A stretch of DNA of 64,000 nucleotides, from NCBI RefSeq assembly GCF_020172085.1, contig NZ_JAIVAT010000003.1:1116001-1180000 (forward strand), given 5' to 3'. Shown here piece after piece: positions 61,942 through 64,000 of this stretch. A program made the translations under genes and the position numbers. Below the pieces are notes generated by a model. That model was not told the origin of the DNA and did no database searches. It worked only from the letters and a program-made list of their open reading frames with translations. The DNA comes from Rossellomorea aquimaris. Lineage in GTDB: Bacteria > Bacillota > Bacilli > Bacillales > Bacillaceae_B. Within the stretch, counting starts at the first letter, position 1. Each line of letters begins with the position of its first letter.

Positions 61942-62379
61942 ATGGCGAAAAAAGGGTACATACAATTCCAGACAGGTGAGAAAATTGAATTCGATCTATT
62001 CCCAAATGAAGCACCTGGAACAGTAGCAAATTTTGAAAAATTAGCAAACGAAGGATTTTATAACGGTTTAAGCTTTCACCGTGTCATCCCTGGCTTCGTA
62101 AGTCAAGGCGGGTGCCCTAACGGAAATGGTATGGGTGGTCCAGGATACACCATCAAATGTGAAACAGAAGGGAATCCCCATAAGCATGAAGAAGGCTCAT
62201 TATCCATGGCCCATGCAGGGAAAGATACAGGCGGCAGCCAATTCTTCATCGTACATGAACCACAACCTCACTTGAACGGAGTCCACACAGTCTTCGGAAA
62301 AGTGACTTCAGGCATCGATATCGCCAAATCAATGAAAAACGGCGACGTAATGGAGAAGGTAGAAGTACTCGACGCATAA
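61942..62379 (+). CDS. ppiB: Cyclophilin-type peptidyl-prolyl isomerase
   Basis: 145 aa. [38 protein letters not shown] with the catalytic Arg of FHRVIPGF, then [44 protein letters not shown]. No signal peptide, so cytoplasmic. Catalyses proline cis-trans isomerisation in folding proteins. ATG after AAAAGGAGCTGTTATAA. Confidence 0.95.
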   Translation: MAKKGYIQFQTGEKIEFDLFPNEAPGTVANFEKLANEGFYNGLSFHRVIPGFVSQGGCPNGNGMGGPGYTIKCETEGNPHKHEEGSLSMAHAGKDTGGSQFFIVHEPQPHLNGVHTVFGKVTSGIDIAKSMKNGDVMEKVEVLDA

Positions 62380-62440
62380 TGCAAGAGGGACGGACCTTTG
62401 ACTGATAACAATTAATCGTCTAATTGAAGAAAATCAATAG

Positions 62441-62469
62441 TTGAAATAATGCATGTCATGTTGTATCAT
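62441..62469 (+). promoter_or_regulatory. Promoter for the structured RNA
   Basis: TTGAAA (62441-62446), 17-bp spacer, TATCAT (62464-62469). It predicts a start near 62476, with no ORF downstream before the terminator. Confidence 0.65.
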
Positions 62470-62475
62470 ACTAAT

Positions 62476-62708
62476 ACAGGCTGCGTTGTACGTAATTATA
62501 ACGAAGTTTTAACCTTTAAACTGTAATAGGGAGTTTTACATCGAAGTTGGAATGTCAAGCCTCCACGATTTGAGGACGACAGGAAACCTTCTGCAAACAC
62601 CCACTTTGAGGAGTGGTGGTTTAAAACTTTCTTATATCATATTACGGCAATTGTGGCTCCTAACCTTAGTATCTCAAGTCAGTTCCCAATCGGGGGCTGG
62701 CTTTTTTA
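62476..62708 (+). ncRNA. Structured stand-alone RNA candidate, about 230 nt
   Basis: Lies between ppiB and a convergent gene, with its own promoter and a terminator. Nested stems: CTGTAATA (62521-62528) with TATTACGG (62640-62647), AGTTTTA (62532-62538) with TAAAACT (62622-62628), and a hairpin around ACCCACTTTGAGGAGTGGT. TATTACGGCAA can instead pair with TTGT-A-CGTAAT at 62486-62496, suggesting switching. Size and rod-like fold recall 6S RNA, but I could not confirm that family. Confidence 0.5.
62677..62708 (+). terminator. Terminator of the structured RNA
   Basis: Stem AGTCAGTTCCC / GGGGGCTGGCT, 4-nt loop, followed by TTTTTT. Confidence 0.85.
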
Positions 62709-62712
62709 TTTG

Positions 62713-62753
62713 CTGAAAAAATAAAAAACTGAATCCTAATAAAAGAATTCAGT
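62713..62753 (-). terminator. Terminator of the HAD phosphatase transcript
   Basis: Stem ACTGAAT / ATTCAGT with a 12-nt loop, followed on the minus strand by TTTTTTATTTTTT. It ends about 100 bases after the stop. Confidence 0.75.
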
Positions 62754-62773
62754 CAGTATCATATGTAGCAAGG

Positions 62774-62829
62774 CCCCTCCCGTCCGTACATGGTTAAGTG
62801 TCCCGCAACAAGCGAATGTTCGGGAGAGG
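62774..62829 (-). other. GC-rich fold-back in the 3' UTR of the HAD gene
   Basis: CCCCTCCCG pairs with CGGGAGAGG across 38 bases, and inside it TCCCGCAACA / TGTTCGGGA forms an alternative hairpin with loop AGCGAA. It stands between the HAD stop (62857) and its terminator. No known RNA family recognised. Confidence 0.4.
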
Positions 62830-62856
62830 CAAATTAAGTTTATCATGCAAAACGAT

Positions 62857-63507
62857 TTATTTCAATCTACCTTCCTCTGTCAGGTAACGGTCAATGCCAT
62901 GAAAATCATCTACCCCAACAAATGGAGTTCCGCATTCCTTAAGAATACGTTGCAATGCTTTCATGGCAAATGTGACATCTGCCACTTTCGCAGCGTGACT
63001 ATCGGGCTCGCTATCACCGGCAAAATAAATCGTCTCATACTGTTCCTTTAGTTCTGCAATGACTTTGGACTTGTCAATCCCATAACGCTCTGAATGATGA
63101 GGATGTTGTGGATCAATCGTCATATGTATATTTCTTTCTTTATAAAAACCTTCATTCGAAAACACTTTAACATTTCTGATTCCACGATGGTTCAGTATTT
63201 GGTGGATATAGTAATCCGTTCCCGCACTGAGAATATAGAAATTTCCTCCTTCTTCCTGGACTTTACGGATAAAGGAAGTAACATGATCATCTATTTCAAT
63301 TGAAAGGATATCCTCGATGATTTGATGTTCATCTTGATGAATAGATGAAAAGACTGTCCGAAGGAAATCAATGTCCTTCATTTCACCGGCTTTCCACCTT
63401 TTAAACAACTTTTCGCCTTCTTTAAAGTATTTTTCCAATACGAGATGATAAAAGTCTTTCTTCGAGATGGTTCCATCAAAGTCTGAAACAAATGCCCATT
63501 TCTTCAT
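62857..63507 (-). CDS. HAD-IB phosphatase, MtnX-like
   Basis: 216 aa. FVSDFDGTISKKDF is the nucleophile motif (first D), YILSAGTDYYI motif II, and IYFAGDSEPDSHAAKVADVTFAM motif IV. Similar in length and motifs to MtnX, the phosphatase of the methionine salvage pathway, but no mtn genes are near, so the substrate is uncertain. ATG with GGAGGAGACGCA ahead. Confidence 0.82.
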   Translation of the reverse strand: MKKWAFVSDFDGTISKKDFYHLVLEKYFKEGEKLFKRWKAGEMKDIDFLRTVFSSIHQDEHQIIEDILSIEIDDHVTSFIRKVQEEGGNFYILSAGTDYYIHQILNHRGIRNVKVFSNEGFYKERNIHMTIDPQHPHHSERYGIDKSKVIAELKEQYETIYFAGDSEPDSHAAKVADVTFAMKALQRILKECGTPFVGVDDFHGIDRYLTEEGRLK

Positions 63508-63644
63508 TGCGTCTCCTCCACATTTCTAGTTTAGTCGATTGTAACATGATTTATGAAGAGGGAGAAACCGCATGGATTGTTCATAATATTATTATGTAAA
63601 CAATAGGGATTTTTCTAACCCCTGTATTTAAACAGGGGGCTGTT

Positions 63645-63941
63645 TTACTTTTTTATACTCTTTACAAAATCTTTCAGTACTTCCGGTGTTCTTTTTACTT
63701 CCTGAATGGTGCCCGTGAACGTCGATTTTTTATAGTCAATATCCATTTGGATCTCAGACTGGGTTTCTTGAAGCTGAGTGGCTTCTGAAGAGATTTTATC
63801 CATTCTTGATTGAATGTTTATGACCGTTTGATTCATTTCATTCACGATGGGGCGGGTAGTTTTTATCGTTCTCCATAATGCTACTCCCAACATAACCAAT
63901 CCGATGACAAATAATGCAATGCTTGCATACACAATCCACAT
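63645..63941 (-). CDS. DUF948 family protein
   Basis: 98 aa. One N-terminal helix (WIVYASIALFVIGLVMLGVAL) followed by a coiled coil of heptad type (NQTVINIQSRMDKISSEATQLQETQSEIQ) and a basic tail. Matches DUF948, as in the YtxG stress-protein group. Membrane anchored, coiled coil in the cytoplasm or outside. ATG after GAGGTGAATTCTAG. It may be the first of a longer unit toward the window end; a CCCCTGT / ACAGGGG hairpin follows it at 63613-63640. Confidence 0.8.
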   Translation of the reverse strand: MWIVYASIALFVIGLVMLGVALWRTIKTTRPIVNEMNQTVINIQSRMDKISSEATQLQETQSEIQMDIDYKKSTFTGTIQEVKRTPEVLKDFVKSIKK

Positions 63942-64000
63942 CTAGAATTCACCTCATTATCATTTGTTTTAAGTTATATTCCCTAAATACTATAAAAATA

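Overview
The window reads as chromosome of a low-to-moderate GC, spore-forming Bacillaceae (Firmicutes). Gene starts carry strong AGGAGG ribosome sites. Recognisable families include a YhcN/YlaJ sporulation lipoprotein, Spo0M, CvfB, a YkpA-type ABC-F protein, AmpS, an LCP wall protein and a YpuA-like DUF1002 protein. A staphyloxanthin-type C30 carotenoid segment (crtO, crtQ, crtP) suggests a pigmented marine or soil lineage such as Rossellomorea or Bacillus; that genus guess is inference. No rRNA, tRNA, CRISPR array, intact transposase or prophage was seen.

Layout. 0-12.7 kb: end of recQ, an ABC-F ATPase, an Smr-less MutS2-like ATPase, a ZIP transporter, a sporulation lipoprotein, an Fsr-type exporter, a purine permease behind a guanine-class riboswitch, cvfB, and an MFS exporter preceded by a 21-codon leader peptide with competing hairpins. 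12.9-18.2 kb: C45 hydrolase, carotenoid genes, a 52-aa acidic protein and msrA. 18.4-26.3 kb: a cobalamin riboswitch followed by a B12 salvage operon: btuF, btuC, a btuD-cbiZ fusion, cobU, cobS, cobC, a second CobU-like gene, pduO, cblT and cblS. It covers corrinoid uptake, remodelling, nucleotide-loop assembly, adenosylation and alpha-ribazole import and phosphorylation, with no de novo ring synthesis. 26.5-47.5 kb: mostly housekeeping (LCP protein, proC/proB/proA, exonuclease plus DUF294 protein, gmhB, rlmI, ampS, ltaE), a quorum-sensing pair (an NprR-like TPR regulator with an adjacent 38-aa pro-peptide), and a CstA, CC-tailed protein and ArsA-like ATPase cluster.

48-58.5 kb is a reactive-sulfur detoxification region under CstR: cstR, tusA, dsrE, tusA-rhodanese, rhodanese-persulfide dioxygenase and a TauE sulfite exporter, then, after an unrelated secreted protein and a two-component system, a second set (membrane rhodanese, rhodanese, second persulfide dioxygenase, DUF202). 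Six CstR-like palindromes or degenerate half-palindromes precede transcription units, and three of them overlap good -35/-10 pairs.

58.5-64 kb holds the most striking item: a peroxiredoxin whose peroxidatic cysteine codon is an in-frame TGA, followed after 17 nt by a stem-loop with a GGUC apical loop, the layout of a bacterial SECIS element. I read it as a probable selenocysteine peroxiredoxin. A stand-alone structured RNA candidate with promoter and terminator follows ppiB. Three copies of an intergenic inverted repeat (8.7, 47.8 and 55.9 kb) show successive internal deletion.
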